Shown: positions 1-10,035 of the stretch, one piece after another
Position numbering within the stretch: position 1 is the stretch's first letter
Layout of the letters: every line of letters begins with the position of its first letter
DNA from: Gemmatimonadota bacterium
GTDB taxonomy: Bacteria > Gemmatimonadota > Gemmatimonadetes > Gemmatimonadales > GWC2-71-9
Direction of reading: 5' to 3'
DNA: 64,000 nt
Assembly: GCA_016874005.1 (NCBI GenBank)
Contig: VGVQ01000014.1
Span: 40,365-104,364 of the forward strand
Notes under the pieces: model-generated
The model's database searches: none
What the model saw: the letters and a program-made list of their open reading frames with translations, nothing else
What the model was told of the DNA's origin: nothing
Position numbers and translations under genes: made by a program

Positions 1-1413
1 GATTCGACGCTTCAAGCCCGCCTCGATGCCTGGTTCGGGCGGACCGCCCGCCGAGCCCCCGGGACTTGGGGTATCGCGGTCGGCGACCCCCAGGGACGGC
101 TGGTTTGGGGTCTGGATCCGACCCGGCCGCTGATTCCCGCCTCCACCGTGAAGCTGCTGACCACCGGGTTCGCCCGCAGCGTGTTAGGCAGCGACGCCCG
201 GAAGTCGACTCGGGTGTTGGGCCACGGCCAGCTCGATCCGAATACCGGGACGTGGATTGGTTCCTGGTCGCTGGAGCTCAACGGCGATCCCAGTCTGGAA
301 CACCGCGGCAGCGAAACCACCGGCCTCGACGAACTGGCCACCCAACTCGCGGCCCGAGGCGTCAAACGGCTCCTCGGCCCGCTCACGGTCACCAGCGGGA
401 GCGGTAACCCGGAGGCGAGTTTTCCGAGCACTTGGTCGGTCCGCCACCGGGGCCGCCCGTTCGCGCCGCTGGTCGGCAATCTCACCATCCACGACAATTT
501 GGTCGGCGTCACGGTCGCGCCGGGCGGGAAGGTCGGTCGCCCGGTGGTGATCACCGGCACCGCGCCCCACGGAGCCGAGCGGCTGTTCACCGTGAAGGCC
601 CGCACCGTCGATGGCCGGCGCTCCCGGCTCAGTATTCAGGCCCAGCCGGACGGCACCTATCTGGTTGGAGGCACGCTCGGGGTGCGTTCCCGGGCTCGGA
701 CGATCACCCGGGCCGCCTCGGACGTCCACGCGCTGCTCCAGGCGATCTGGAGCTCGGCCCTCGCCGACGCCGGAATCGAGTGGGCCCCCTCGGGCGGTAT
801 CGGAAGCGGCGAGGGTATCGCCGCGGTGCTCGCCGAGGTGCAGTCTCCGGTGTTCGACTCGATCGCGAGCGAGGTGAACCGCCGGAGCCTCAATCTTGGC
901 GCCGAGCTGCTGCTCCAATGGGCCGCGGGGAGCGATCCGGTTCCGGCCGAGCGGCTCACGGCGCACGTCCAGCAGATCACCGGCGACTATGCCGGCGTCA
1001 AGCTGGTGGACGGGAGCGGCCTCTCGGACCTGAACCGGGTTTCGGCGTGGACGTTCGTCTCGTACCTGGCGCGGTTCCCCCTCGCCCCCGGGGGCCGGAA
1101 TTTCCCGATGTTGCTGCCGGCCAATGGCTCCGGGACCCTCTGGACTCTCGCCAGCGGCCTGCCGGAACGGGGCGTGATCCGGGCCAAGACGGGCACCCTC
1201 GGGAACGTGGCCAGCCTGGTGGGTTACCTTGGCCGGCCGGAGGGCATCCTCCTGGTGTCGGTGATTTACAACGGGGCGCGGGTCCACACCGCCCGCAAGG
1301 CCCAGTGGGAGCTGTTCCGGATTCTCGGAGCCGACGGGGTGGTCATCCCGGCCGACTCGCTCGACACCGAGGCATTCGGTTCCGAGCCGCCGCCGGGCGA
1401 CTCGGCTCGTTAG
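1..1413 (+). CDS. dacB: D-alanyl-D-alanine carboxypeptidase/endopeptidase (PBP4, peptidase S13), 5' partial
   Basis: Frame open from base 1 (DSTLQARLDAWFGRTARRAPGTWGIAV...); SxxK 'STVKLL', 'DGSGLSDLNRVS', 'KTGTLGNVAS' motifs. Confidence 0.9.
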   Translation, partial: DSTLQARLDAWFGRTARRAPGTWGIAVGDPQGRLVWGLDPTRPLIPASTVKLLTTGFARSVLGSDARKSTRVLGHGQLDPNTGTWIGSWSLELNGDPSLEHRGSETTGLDELATQLAARGVKRLLGPLTVTSGSGNPEASFPSTWSVRHRGRPFAPLVGNLTIHDNLVGVTVAPGGKVGRPVVITGTAPHGAERLFTVKARTVDGRRSRLSIQAQPDGTYLVGGTLGVRSRARTITRAASDVHALLQAIWSSALADAGIEWAPSGGIGSGEGIAAVLAEVQSPVFDSIASEVNRRSLNLGAELLLQWAAGSDPVPAERLTAHVQQITGDYAGVKLVDGSGLSDLNRVSAWTFVSYLARFPLAPGGRNFPMLLPANGSGTLWTLASGLPERGVIRAKTGTLGNVASLVGYLGRPEGILLVSVIYNGARVHTARKAQWELFRILGADGVVIPADSLDTEAFGSEPPPGDSAR

Positions 1414-1790
1414 GCTCCTTTCGGCGGGTCCTTCGGCAGTTCGTCTTCCCACAACGCCACGATATTGCCGTCGGGGTCGGCCACCATCGCCATGATCCCC
1501 CAGGCCATCTGAGTCGGCTCCGAAACGAAGCGAACCCCTTTGGCATGGAGGTCGCCGGCCAGGTGCAACAGGCCGGAGACGTAGAAGGTGATTCCGGTAT
1601 GCCGGCCGACCAGCGGTTTGGCGTCGGCATGTACCGCGGGATGGACACCGATGTGAGGCGGTTCTTCGAACAGCTCGGCCCCGAACGATCCCTGCTTGCT
1701 GACCGGAATGCCGAGGGTGTCTCGATAGAAGGTGATGGCCCGTTCGATATCGGTGACGAAAATCGCCACCGAGTGCATCCGTTCGATCAT
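1410..1790 (-). CDS. VOC (glyoxalase/bleomycin resistance) family protein
   Basis: 126 aa; 'MHSVAIFVTDIERAITFYRDTLGIPV...MAMVADPDGNIVALWE' typical VOC fold. Confidence 0.87.
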   Translation of the reverse strand: MIERMHSVAIFVTDIERAITFYRDTLGIPVSKQGSFGAELFEEPPHIGVHPAVHADAKPLVGRHTGITFYVSGLLHLAGDLHAKGVRFVSEPTQMAWGIMAMVADPDGNIVALWEDELPKDPPKGA

Positions 1791-2734
1791 CGGTCTTGGC
1801 TCGCGAAAGCGTGGTGGTAGTTGCGGCGCATCCCGACCAGGCCGGGGCGCGCGAGCGGGGTGTCACCGAACCGGGCGGCGAACTCCTCCTCCGCCATCGA
1901 GTCGAAGAAGGTCGGGTCGGCGGGGTCGAGATCGCCCCGGTCGGCGTAGGCCGGGTTGGCGGTCGGGACCGCGAAGCGGTGGTTCCAGGGACAGACGTCG
2001 TTGCAGATGTCGCAGCCGAACGCCCAGCCCTCGAACCGTCGGGCCAGGTCGGCCGGCGGCTCGCCCTTGTGCTCGATCGTCAGATACGAGATGCACCGGG
2101 TCGCATCCAGCACGCCGGGTTCGGGAAAGGCGCCGGTGGGACAGGCGTCGAGACAACGGGAGCAGGTGCCGCAGTGATCGGACCGGAAGGGCTGGTCGAG
2201 CGGGAGCGCCAGGTCACAGAGGACGGCGCCGATGAAGAAGTACGAGCCCACGCCAGGGCGGATCAGCATCGTGTTCTTCCCGATCCACCCGAGCCCGGCC
2301 CGGCGGGCAAGCTCGCGCTCGGGCACCGGCCCGGCGTCGACGAACGATCGGGCGACCGTCGCGCCTACCTCGCGCGCGACGTCCGACAGTCGGTCCAGCC
2401 GCCGCCGGCAGTCATGGTGATAATCCTCGCCGCGAGCATACTTCGCGATCTTGACGGTCTTGCCCCCCTGGGGCTCGGGGCCGCCGGGAGGATCGGCCGG
2501 TGGCGGCAGATAGTTGTCGAGCACGACGATCGCCGTGGTGGCCCCGGGCACGATCAGGGCGGGCTGCTTGCGTTTCGCGGCCTGCCGGTGGAGGTACCGC
2601 ATGGTCCCGGCGTAGCCCCGGGCGAGCCACCGGTCGAAGGCATCTCCTCGCTCGCTCGGCCCGAGATCGGCGAATCCGCAGGCCAAGAAGCCGAGCGACT
2701 CGGCGGCGGCGCGGATCCTAACGTCCGGCCGCAC
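1787..2734 (-). CDS. queG: tRNA epoxyqueuosine(34) reductase
   Basis: 315 aa; 'GWIGKNTMLI', two 4Fe-4S motifs 'CGTCSRCLDACPTGAF', 'CDICNDVCPWN'. Confidence 0.92.
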   Translation of the reverse strand: MRPDVRIRAAAESLGFLACGFADLGPSERGDAFDRWLARGYAGTMRYLHRQAAKRKQPALIVPGATTAIVVLDNYLPPPADPPGGPEPQGGKTVKIAKYARGEDYHHDCRRRLDRLSDVAREVGATVARSFVDAGPVPERELARRAGLGWIGKNTMLIRPGVGSYFFIGAVLCDLALPLDQPFRSDHCGTCSRCLDACPTGAFPEPGVLDATRCISYLTIEHKGEPPADLARRFEGWAFGCDICNDVCPWNHRFAVPTANPAYADRGDLDPADPTFFDSMAEEEFAARFGDTPLARPGLVGMRRNYHHAFASQDR

Positions 2735-3974
2735 GCCACACGCCGGTAATGAGCCGAGCTCCCCGCTGGAATGTGAGATAAGACCAGGCCCACTCGAACA
2801 TCACCACGACCCGGTTTCGGAAGCCGATCAGGAAGAAGATGTGGACGAAGACCCACAGCAGCCACGCCGTGAAGCCTGCCGTTTCGAACCGGCCGATGTC
2901 GGCGACCCCGCGGCCGCGCCCGATGACCGCGAGCTGTCCCTTGTCTCGGTAGCGGAACGGGCGGCGGGGTTTGCCGGCCAGGTCCGCTTCGATCGCGGCG
3001 GCGGCGTATTGCCCCATCTGGATCGCCACCGGGCAGATCCCCGGTAGGGTCCCGCCCGGCTGGTGCTCGAACGCAGCCGCGTCGCCGATCACGAAGACGT
3101 TAGGCCGACCGGGCACCGAGCAGTCCGGCCCGACCAGGACCCGGCCCTGGCGGTCCTGGGGGGCGCCGAGCGACTCGAGGAGCGGGCTGGCCGCGTTGCC
3201 CGCGGCCCAGATCACGGTCGCCGCCGGGATTCGCCAGTCGGCGGCATGGACGTACCCCGGTTCCACCCCGGTCACCATGGTCTCGGTTCGGACGTCGACG
3301 CCGAGGTGCCGGAGAGCCTCCTTGGCCCGGTCGCTCAGCACGGCCGGATACGACGGCAACAAACGCGGACCCCCCTCCAGGAGGAGAACCGAGGCATCCC
3401 GCGAGTCGATTCTGCGGAAGTCGCGCCGGAGCGCGTAGCGACGGATCTCCGCGAGTGCGCCCGCCAACTCGACCCCAGTGGGCCCGCCCCCGATGACCAC
3501 GAAGGTGAGTAATCGCCGCCGAGCGACCGGATCGACCTCTCGTTCGGCCAGCTCGAACGCGGTCAGCACTCGGCGGCGGATCTCGAGAGCGTCCTCGAGG
3601 CTCTTGAGCCCGGGCGCCAACTCCTCCCATTCCGGCTTTCCGAAGTAGCAATGACGGGCGCCGGGGGCCAGCACCAGGTAGTCGTAGTCCACGGCCGAGC
3701 CGTCGGCCAAGCGGACCCGATTGGCATCGAGGTCGGTCCCGATCACCTCGGCCAGCAGAACCTCGACATTCCGAGCCTGGTTGAGGATCGACCGGATCGG
3801 GGAGGCGATACTGCCGGGCGCCAAGGCCGCCGTCGCGATCTGGTAGAGCAGCGGTTGGAAGAGGTGATGATTGTTCCGGTCGATCACGGTGACGGCCACC
3901 GACCGATTCGCGAGGGACTTGGCGAGGTAGAGTCCGGCGAACCCGCCCCCGACCACCACGACGCGTTTGGTCAC
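2718..3974 (-). CDS. NAD(P)/FAD-dependent oxidoreductase, type II NADH dehydrogenase
   Basis: 'VTKRVVVVGGGFAGLYLAKSL', 'VVIGGGPTGVELAGALAE', 'FVIGDAA'; GTG start at 3974. Confidence 0.9.
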   Translation of the reverse strand: MTKRVVVVGGGFAGLYLAKSLANRSVAVTVIDRNNHHLFQPLLYQIATAALAPGSIASPIRSILNQARNVEVLLAEVIGTDLDANRVRLADGSAVDYDYLVLAPGARHCYFGKPEWEELAPGLKSLEDALEIRRRVLTAFELAEREVDPVARRRLLTFVVIGGGPTGVELAGALAEIRRYALRRDFRRIDSRDASVLLLEGGPRLLPSYPAVLSDRAKEALRHLGVDVRTETMVTGVEPGYVHAADWRIPAATVIWAAGNAASPLLESLGAPQDRQGRVLVGPDCSVPGRPNVFVIGDAAAFEHQPGGTLPGICPVAIQMGQYAAAAIEADLAGKPRRPFRYRDKGQLAVIGRGRGVADIGRFETAGFTAWLLWVFVHIFFLIGFRNRVVVMFEWAWSYLTFQRGARLITGVWRAAGR

Positions 3975-4261
3975 ACGTGCATCGTCTCCCGGCGCCACCG
4001 GGCGAATCGAATGACGTCCTGGACCGGCGGTACCGCATGCTCGTCGCCGTAAGCGGTGTACATCCGCCAGCGAAGGTAGGCCGGGTCCGGCACCGGTAGA
4101 AAGGGCGGTTGCCGCCACCAGTTCCGGCGACGAAACGCCCAGGCGGCCCGGAGCAGATCGACCGCGACGCGGGGATTGACCGCGGCCCGTATCGCCAAGC
4201 TCGCGATTAGTCCACCCCAACCACTCGAACTGGACGGGGGCGATTCGACGGAAGGGGCCAT
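3971..4261 (-). CDS. hypothetical protein (about 96 aa)
   Basis: ATG at 4261; 'PFLPVPDPAYLRWRMYTAYGDEHAVPPVQDVIRFARWRRETMHV'; 4-nt overlap with downstream NDH-2. Confidence 0.6.
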   Translation of the reverse strand: MAPSVESPPSSSSGWGGLIASLAIRAAVNPRVAVDLLRAAWAFRRRNWWRQPPFLPVPDPAYLRWRMYTAYGDEHAVPPVQDVIRFARWRRETMHV

Positions 4262-4336
4262 GGCAGCAATATAGACGCCTGGCCCCGACGGTCGGGTGTA
4301 TATTCCCGCCGTTTCACGTCGCCCGGAGCCTCGTTC

Positions 4337-5065
4337 GTGAGCGAAAAACGGTTGGAACACAGTGCCGCCCCGGCCGGTCCGACCGCCGACGAGCTCCTGC
4401 TCTCCCGGCCGGTCGGCCTCGATCGGCCGGATGCATTTCGGAAAACCGATCCCTGGCGAGTGCTCCGAATCCTCGGAGAATTCGTCGAGGGCTTCGAGCG
4501 GCTGGGTGACATTCAAAACGCGGTGACCATCATTGGCTCGGCCCGAATCGGCGCGACCGATCCGTTTTACCAAGCCACCGTCGACACCGCCCGGCTCCTG
4601 GCCGAGGCAGGCTATCCGATCATCACCGGGGGCGGCCCGGGCATCATGGAAGCCGGCAACAAAGGGGCGGTGCTCGGTGAGGGACTGTCGATCGGGGTCA
4701 ACATCGAGTTACCCCACGAGCAGGACACCAATCCCTACGTCCGCCGAAAGATGTTCTTCCGGTTCTTCTTCGTCCGCAAGACGATGCTGGCCAAGTACTC
4801 CCGAGCCCTGATCGCGTTTCCAGGAGGCTACGGGACCTTGGACGAGCTGTTCGAGTTCCTCACCCTGATCCAGACCGGCAAGATGGAACCGGTGCCGGTG
4901 GTGCTGTACGGCTCGCGCTACTGGGGCCCGATGGTGGATTGGCTCCGCGACACGATGGCCGCCGAAGGGAAGATCAGCCCGAGCGACCTCGAGATGTTCC
5001 GGGTGGTGGACCGACCCGACGAGGCGCTACGCTACATCACCGACCACCAGACGACCAGCCGATGA
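4337..5065 (+). CDS. LOG family protein (TIGR00730 Rossmann fold)
   Basis: '[14 protein letters not shown]' and '[12 protein letters not shown]' motifs. Confidence 0.93.
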   Translation: MSEKRLEHSAAPAGPTADELLLSRPVGLDRPDAFRKTDPWRVLRILGEFVEGFERLGDIQNAVTIIGSARIGATDPFYQATVDTARLLAEAGYPIITGGGPGIMEAGNKGAVLGEGLSIGVNIELPHEQDTNPYVRRKMFFRFFFVRKTMLAKYSRALIAFPGGYGTLDELFEFLTLIQTGKMEPVPVVLYGSRYWGPMVDWLRDTMAAEGKISPSDLEMFRVVDRPDEALRYITDHQTTSR

Positions 5066-6204
5066 AACCGACCCGAGGTCGAGGCCACCTTCGGGGGCCC
5101 CGGATCAATCCCACGGCGATCACCGGCAAGGAATCCGTCGCCGAGTTGATCGACAACGCCTTCCTGGCGTACAATGCCGGGCGGCTCCGGGAGGCCTGTC
5201 ACCTCTTCTGCGACCGGATGCTCGCGCCGAACGTCACCGTGGGGATGAGCCTGACCGGAGCGATGACCCCGGCCGGGCTCGGGATGAGCACCATCATTCC
5301 GCTCCTCGAGGCCGGCTTCGTCGACTGGATGATCTCGACCGGGGCCAATCTCTATCACGACGCCCATTTCGCCCTCGGTCTATCGCTCCATCAAGGAACA
5401 CCCTTCGCCGACGACGTGGTGCTCCGCAACGATGGGGTGGTCCGGATCTACGACATCTTCTTCGACTACAAGGTGCTGCTCTCCACCGACGCCTTCGTTC
5501 GCGAGGTGTCCGCTCGAGAGGAGTTCCAGCGCTCGATGAGCAGCGCCGAATATCACTATCTCCTCGGCGGCTACCTCCACCAGCGCGAGAAAGCCCTCGG
5601 GCTCAGCAAGCGGTCGCTCCTCGGCGTGGCCCACCAGCTCGGGGTGCCGATCTACACCAGCTCCCCCGGCGACAGCTCGATCGGGATGAACGTGGCGGAG
5701 CAGGCCCTGGCCGGCAGCCGGCTCCGGTTCGACGTGAGCGCCGACGTGAACGAGACCGCGGCGATCGTCTTGGAGGCGAAACGATCGGGCGGCAAGAGCG
5801 CGGCCCTGATCGCCGGCGGCGGGAGCCCCAAGAACTTCCTGCTCCAAACCGAACCCCAGATCCAGGAAGTGCTCGGGATCGACGAACGAGGGCACGACTA
5901 CTTCCTCCAGCTCACCGACGCCCGCCCGGATACCGGCGGGCTCTCCGGCGCGACGCCGGGCGAAGCGGTGAGCTGGGGCAAGGTGGACCCCGACATGTTG
6001 CCGGGCACGGTGGTCTGCTACCTGGACAACACCGTGTCACTCCCGCTGATCACGGCGTTCGCCAAGGAACGAGTCGGGAAGCGGCGATTGAAGCGGCTCT
6101 ACCATCGGCGGGAGGCGATGATGGCGCGGCTGATGCGCGAGTATCGCTCGGCCCTGGCGTTCCGGAACAAGCGAGCCGAGGCGGCCAAGAAGAGCCGGCG
6201 TTAG
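5062..6204 (+). CDS. deoxyhypusine synthase-like protein
   Basis: '[44 protein letters not shown]', '[13 protein letters not shown]'; ATGA overlap with upstream gene. Confidence 0.88.
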   Translation: MKPTRGRGHLRGPRINPTAITGKESVAELIDNAFLAYNAGRLREACHLFCDRMLAPNVTVGMSLTGAMTPAGLGMSTIIPLLEAGFVDWMISTGANLYHDAHFALGLSLHQGTPFADDVVLRNDGVVRIYDIFFDYKVLLSTDAFVREVSAREEFQRSMSSAEYHYLLGGYLHQREKALGLSKRSLLGVAHQLGVPIYTSSPGDSSIGMNVAEQALAGSRLRFDVSADVNETAAIVLEAKRSGGKSAALIAGGGSPKNFLLQTEPQIQEVLGIDERGHDYFLQLTDARPDTGGLSGATPGEAVSWGKVDPDMLPGTVVCYLDNTVSLPLITAFAKERVGKRRLKRLYHRREAMMARLMREYRSALAFRNKRAEAAKKSRR

Positions 6205-6400
6205 GCAGGCCCGGCGAGCCACCAGGCGGCCAGCCCGACCGCGATCGCGGCGGCCAGCACCGCGAGCAGTCCCACCCGGAAGCGGAACATCAGGACGGCC
6301 GCTCCGATCGCCACCGCGGCCCGAAACCCGTCCACCGATCGCAACTCCGGCACCAGCACCGAGACCGGGCCCACGACCAGGTCGTCCGACCGGTCCGTTT
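6201..6400 (-). pseudogene. membrane-protein C-terminal fragment, possibly chromate transporter-like
   Basis: Frame of ORF 6201..6509: '[61 protein letters not shown]'; ChrA-like tail by memory. Confidence 0.45.
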
Positions 6401-7125
6401 GCCCGATCGCGGTACGGCCGCGCGGCCGGAAAGACCCACTGCCAGGGCCAACTTCGGCCCGCGTTGGGGTACTCCCGATCCAGGCCATCCGGCAACGCCA
6501 CCCAGCCACCCCCCGCCGCGAGGTCGCGCTGGTGTCGAATCTGTGCGCCCGCCAGGTGCTCCCTCAGGGGGTCCCGCAAGCTCGCCGCCAACACGGTGAT
6601 GCGGTCTTTGCCGCCCTTGCCACGGCGCAGCCGGATCTCGCCGCGTTCGAGGTCCAGATCCTTCACCCGAAGGGTCAGGCATTCGAGGAGCCGGAGCCCG
6701 CTGCCATTGAGGGCCATCCCGATTAGCCGGTACGTGCCCGTCAACTCGCCCAGGACGCGACCGACCTCCCCCGGCGTCAGGACCACCGGGATCCGGAGCG
6801 GTGGCTTGGGCCGAGGAAACGGCTTACCCAGGCCGAGCGGCTTTCGAACGATGTCGCGGTAGAGGAGTTGGAGCGCCGCCAATGCCTGGTTTAGCGTCGA
6901 GGCCGAAGCCCGGCGCTCGGTCGCGAGGTACCCGAGAAAGGCTGCGACCTCCGGATCGCCGAGATGCTCGGGGTGGCGGAGCCGGTGGAACCGGACGAAG
7001 CGCCGGACCCAGGCGAGATAGGCCTCTTCAGTCCGAGGACTGTAGTGTCGGATGCGCAGATTCGACTGCAGGGCTCGCAAGAGTTCGGATTTAGGCTGCG
7101 TGGGCATCTCGGAACCTGGTGGCAA
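6380..7125 (-). pseudogene. integron-type tyrosine recombinase (IntI), C-terminally truncated
   Basis: 'LRIRHYSPRTEEAYLAWVRRFVRFHRLRHP', 'GSGLRLLECLTLRVKDLDL', IntI-type insert 'GGGWVALPDGLDREYPNAGRSWPWQWVFPA'; RxxHxxR...Y catalytic C-terminus absent. Confidence 0.8.
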
Positions 7126-7244
7126 GGGGCTCCTACCATACCCCAGCTACCCACGAGAGCGACAACCAAATCGCCGCAACCCGCAACCAAGAAAACGGCA
7201 TGCCAGGCCGCCAACGAGGTCGCCCGGAACAACACCGCGTCCCC

Positions 7245-7290
7245 TTTCCGAGAAAGTCCCCTGTTGGTTTCCGAGGAAGTCCCTTGCTGG
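7245..7290. repeat. two tandem 23-bp direct repeats (20/23 identical)
   Basis: TTTCCGAGAAAGTCCCCTGTTGG followed directly by TTTCCGAGGAAGTCCCTTGCTGG, upstream of sdhC. Confidence 0.8.
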
Positions 7291-7419
7291 CCCGGATGCA
7301 CCGGTCCCGCTTCATCAACAGGCTCGCCCCTACCCCGGCGAGCGGCGACGAGCTATCCTCTTAGTCGTTACCCTGTCGACACTTACCAGTCTCCTCCTCC
7401 CGTTCGGAGCCCCTGGCCG

Positions 7420-8223
7420 ATGAGCCACGCGACGGTCCCCCTCACCCGACGTCGATACGGCGAGACGATGCGCCAGGACGCCTGGTGGGTCGAACCCCTG
7501 ATCGTTTTCGTCATCCTGACCTCATTCCTGGTGTATGCCACCTGGGCCGCGTTCCAAAACGCTCACTACACCGCGGGTCCTTATCTCTCGCCGTTCTACA
7601 GCCCCGAGATCTTCGGCGACTCGCCGCACGCCTGGTTCGGGCCGAAGCCCGGTTGGTGGCCGGCCTGGCTGCCTTTCTCGCCGGCACTGATCATTCTGCC
7701 GTTCCCCGCGCTGTTTCGCTTCACTTGCTACTACTACCGGGGTTCCTACTACAAGGCCTTCTGGGCCGATCCGCCGGGCTGCTCCGTGGGGGAACCGCGG
7801 AAGACCTACCTGGGCGAGCGGTATTTTCCGCTGATCCTCCAGAACGTTCACCGATACTTCATGGTGACGGCGGTGCTGTTCCTCGGGTTCTTGACGTACG
7901 ACGTCTACCTCGCGACCCAATTCACCGATGCCGCGACCGGGGCAACCTCGTTCGGGATCGGGCTCGGCACCTTGGTGCTCGCCGCCAACGTGGTCTGTCT
8001 CGGTGGCTATACCCTGGGTTGCCACTCGATGCGCCACATCCTCGGCGGCTGGCGGGATCAATTCTCCAAGAACCCGGCTTTCCGGGTGCCCTACAACTGT
8101 TCCAGTTGTTTGAACCGGTCCCACCACCGGTGGGCCTGGGTGAGTCTCTTCATGGTGGCGTTTGCCGATATCTACGTGCGGCTGTGCTCGATGGGCATTT
8201 GGACCGACCTGAGGTTGTTCTAG
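7420..8223 (+). CDS. sdhC: succinate dehydrogenase membrane anchor subunit
   Basis: Multi-TM; immediately upstream of sdhA; His/Cys-rich 'CHSMRHILGGWRDQFSKNPAFRVPYNCSSCLNRSHHRW'. Confidence 0.82.
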   Translation: MSHATVPLTRRRYGETMRQDAWWVEPLIVFVILTSFLVYATWAAFQNAHYTAGPYLSPFYSPEIFGDSPHAWFGPKPGWWPAWLPFSPALIILPFPALFRFTCYYYRGSYYKAFWADPPGCSVGEPRKTYLGERYFPLILQNVHRYFMVTAVLFLGFLTYDVYLATQFTDAATGATSFGIGLGTLVLAANVVCLGGYTLGCHSMRHILGGWRDQFSKNPAFRVPYNCSSCLNRSHHRWAWVSLFMVAFADIYVRLCSMGIWTDLRLF

Positions 8224-10035
8224 ATGGCCAGCTATCAGAGCTACGACCACGATGTCTTGGTGATTGGCGCCGGCGGCGCCGGCCTGCGGGCCGCGATCGA
8301 AGCGGCGGCGAGCGGGGTCTCGGTCGGCCTGGTCTGCAAGTCGCTCCTCGGCAAGGCCCACACGGTCATGGCCGAGGGAGGCATGGCCGCCGCGATGGGC
8401 AACGTCGATGACCGGGACAACTGGAAGGTCCACTTCACCGACACCCTTCGCGGCGGCCAATACCTGAACAACTGGCGGATGGCCGAGCTGCACGCCAAGG
8501 AGGCACCCGCCCGGGCCCGGGAGCTCGAGGCCTGGGGCGCGATGTTCGATCGGACCAAGGACGGCCGGATTCTCCAACGGAACTTCGGGGGCCACCGATA
8601 TCCCCGACTGGCCCACGTCGGCGACCGGACCGGGCTCGAGATGATTCGGACCCTCCAGGACCACGGGATCCATCAGGGCATCGACGTCCACATGGAGGTC
8701 ACCATCTACCGACTGTTCCTCTCCGGGGGACGGGTCGCTGGTGCGTTAGGCTACGATCGCCAGAGGGGCGAGTTCCGGCTCTTTCGGGCCAAGGCCATCG
8801 TCCTGGCCACCGGCGGTATCGGGCGGGCGTTTCAGATCACCAGCAACAGCTGGGAGTATTCGGGCGACGGCCACGCCCTGGCGTGGGAGGTCGGCGCCCA
8901 GCTGCAGGACATGGAGTTCATCCAGTTCCATCCGACCGGGATGGTCTGGCCGCCCAGCGTCAAGGGCATCCTGGTCACCGAGGGGGTTCGGGGCGAGGGT
9001 GGGGTGCTGCTCAACAGCAAGGGCGAGCGCTTCATGTTCAACGACATTCCCGACAACTACAAGAACCAGACCGCCGATACGCCGGAAGAGGGCTGGCGCT
9101 ACACCCAGGGCGACAAGAACGCCCGCCGCCCGCCGGAGCTGCTCACCCGGGACCACGTGGCCCGCTGCATCATGCGGGAGGTCAAGGCGGGACGGGGCAG
9201 CCCCCACGGCGGGGTGTACCTCGACATCGCCTGGATCAAGGAAAAACTGCCTAACGCGGCCGAACACATCAGGAAGAAGTTGCCGAGCATGTACCACCAG
9301 TTCAAGCAGCTGGCGGACATCGACATCACCACCACGCCGATGGAGATCGGACCCACCACCCACTACGTGATGGGCGGCGTTCGAGTCGACGGCGATTCTC
9401 AGATGACCAAGGTGCCGGGCCTCTTCGCGGCCGGCGAGGTGGCCTGCGGACTCCACGGCGCCAACCGGCTCGGCGGAAACTCGCTGTCGGACCTCCTGGT
9501 CTTCGGGAAGCGGGCCGGCGAATACGCCGCGAAGTTCGCCCAGGACAACGCCAGTGGCGCCGTCGACGGGGGCGAGGTCGACGAAGCGATTGCCCACGCG
9601 CTGGCACCATTGAGCCGAAAAACCGGGGAAAACCCCTATCGAGTGCAGCAGGATCTCCAAGCCGTGATGCAGGAACTGGTGGGGATCGTCCGCCGGGAGG
9701 AAGAGATGGTGAAGGCCCACTCCAGTCTCGAGAAACTCAAGCAGCGGGCCGAGAAGGTGGCCGTCTCGGGAGGGCGCGACTACAACCCCGGCTGGCACAC
9801 CGCCCTCGATCTCAAGAACCTGATGATCGTCTCGGAGGCCGCGATCGTCAGCGCGATCGCCCGGAAAGAGAGTCGGGGCGGCCATTTCCGCGATGACCAC
9901 CCGGAGAAGAAGTCGGAATTCGGAACCTTCAACCACGTACTGGTGAGGACCACCGGCGGCGGAATGGGCCTGGCGAAGGCCAGCTACCCCGAGATGCCGG
10001 CGGAACTCAAGCAGTTGATCGAGGAATACAAGTAA
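8224..10035 (+). CDS. sdhA: succinate dehydrogenase/fumarate reductase flavoprotein subunit
   Basis: 'VIGAGGAGLRAAIEA', 'AEGGMAAAMGN', 'HPTGMVWPP', 'HGANRLGGNSLSDLLVFGKRAG'. Confidence 0.97.
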   Translation: MASYQSYDHDVLVIGAGGAGLRAAIEAAASGVSVGLVCKSLLGKAHTVMAEGGMAAAMGNVDDRDNWKVHFTDTLRGGQYLNNWRMAELHAKEAPARARELEAWGAMFDRTKDGRILQRNFGGHRYPRLAHVGDRTGLEMIRTLQDHGIHQGIDVHMEVTIYRLFLSGGRVAGALGYDRQRGEFRLFRAKAIVLATGGIGRAFQITSNSWEYSGDGHALAWEVGAQLQDMEFIQFHPTGMVWPPSVKGILVTEGVRGEGGVLLNSKGERFMFNDIPDNYKNQTADTPEEGWRYTQGDKNARRPPELLTRDHVARCIMREVKAGRGSPHGGVYLDIAWIKEKLPNAAEHIRKKLPSMYHQFKQLADIDITTTPMEIGPTTHYVMGGVRVDGDSQMTKVPGLFAAGEVACGLHGANRLGGNSLSDLLVFGKRAGEYAAKFAQDNASGAVDGGEVDEAIAHALAPLSRKTGENPYRVQQDLQAVMQELVGIVRREEEMVKAHSSLEKLKQRAEKVAVSGGRDYNPGWHTALDLKNLMIVSEAAIVSAIARKESRGGHFRDDHPEKKSEFGTFNHVLVRTTGGGMGLAKASYPEMPAELKQLIEEYK

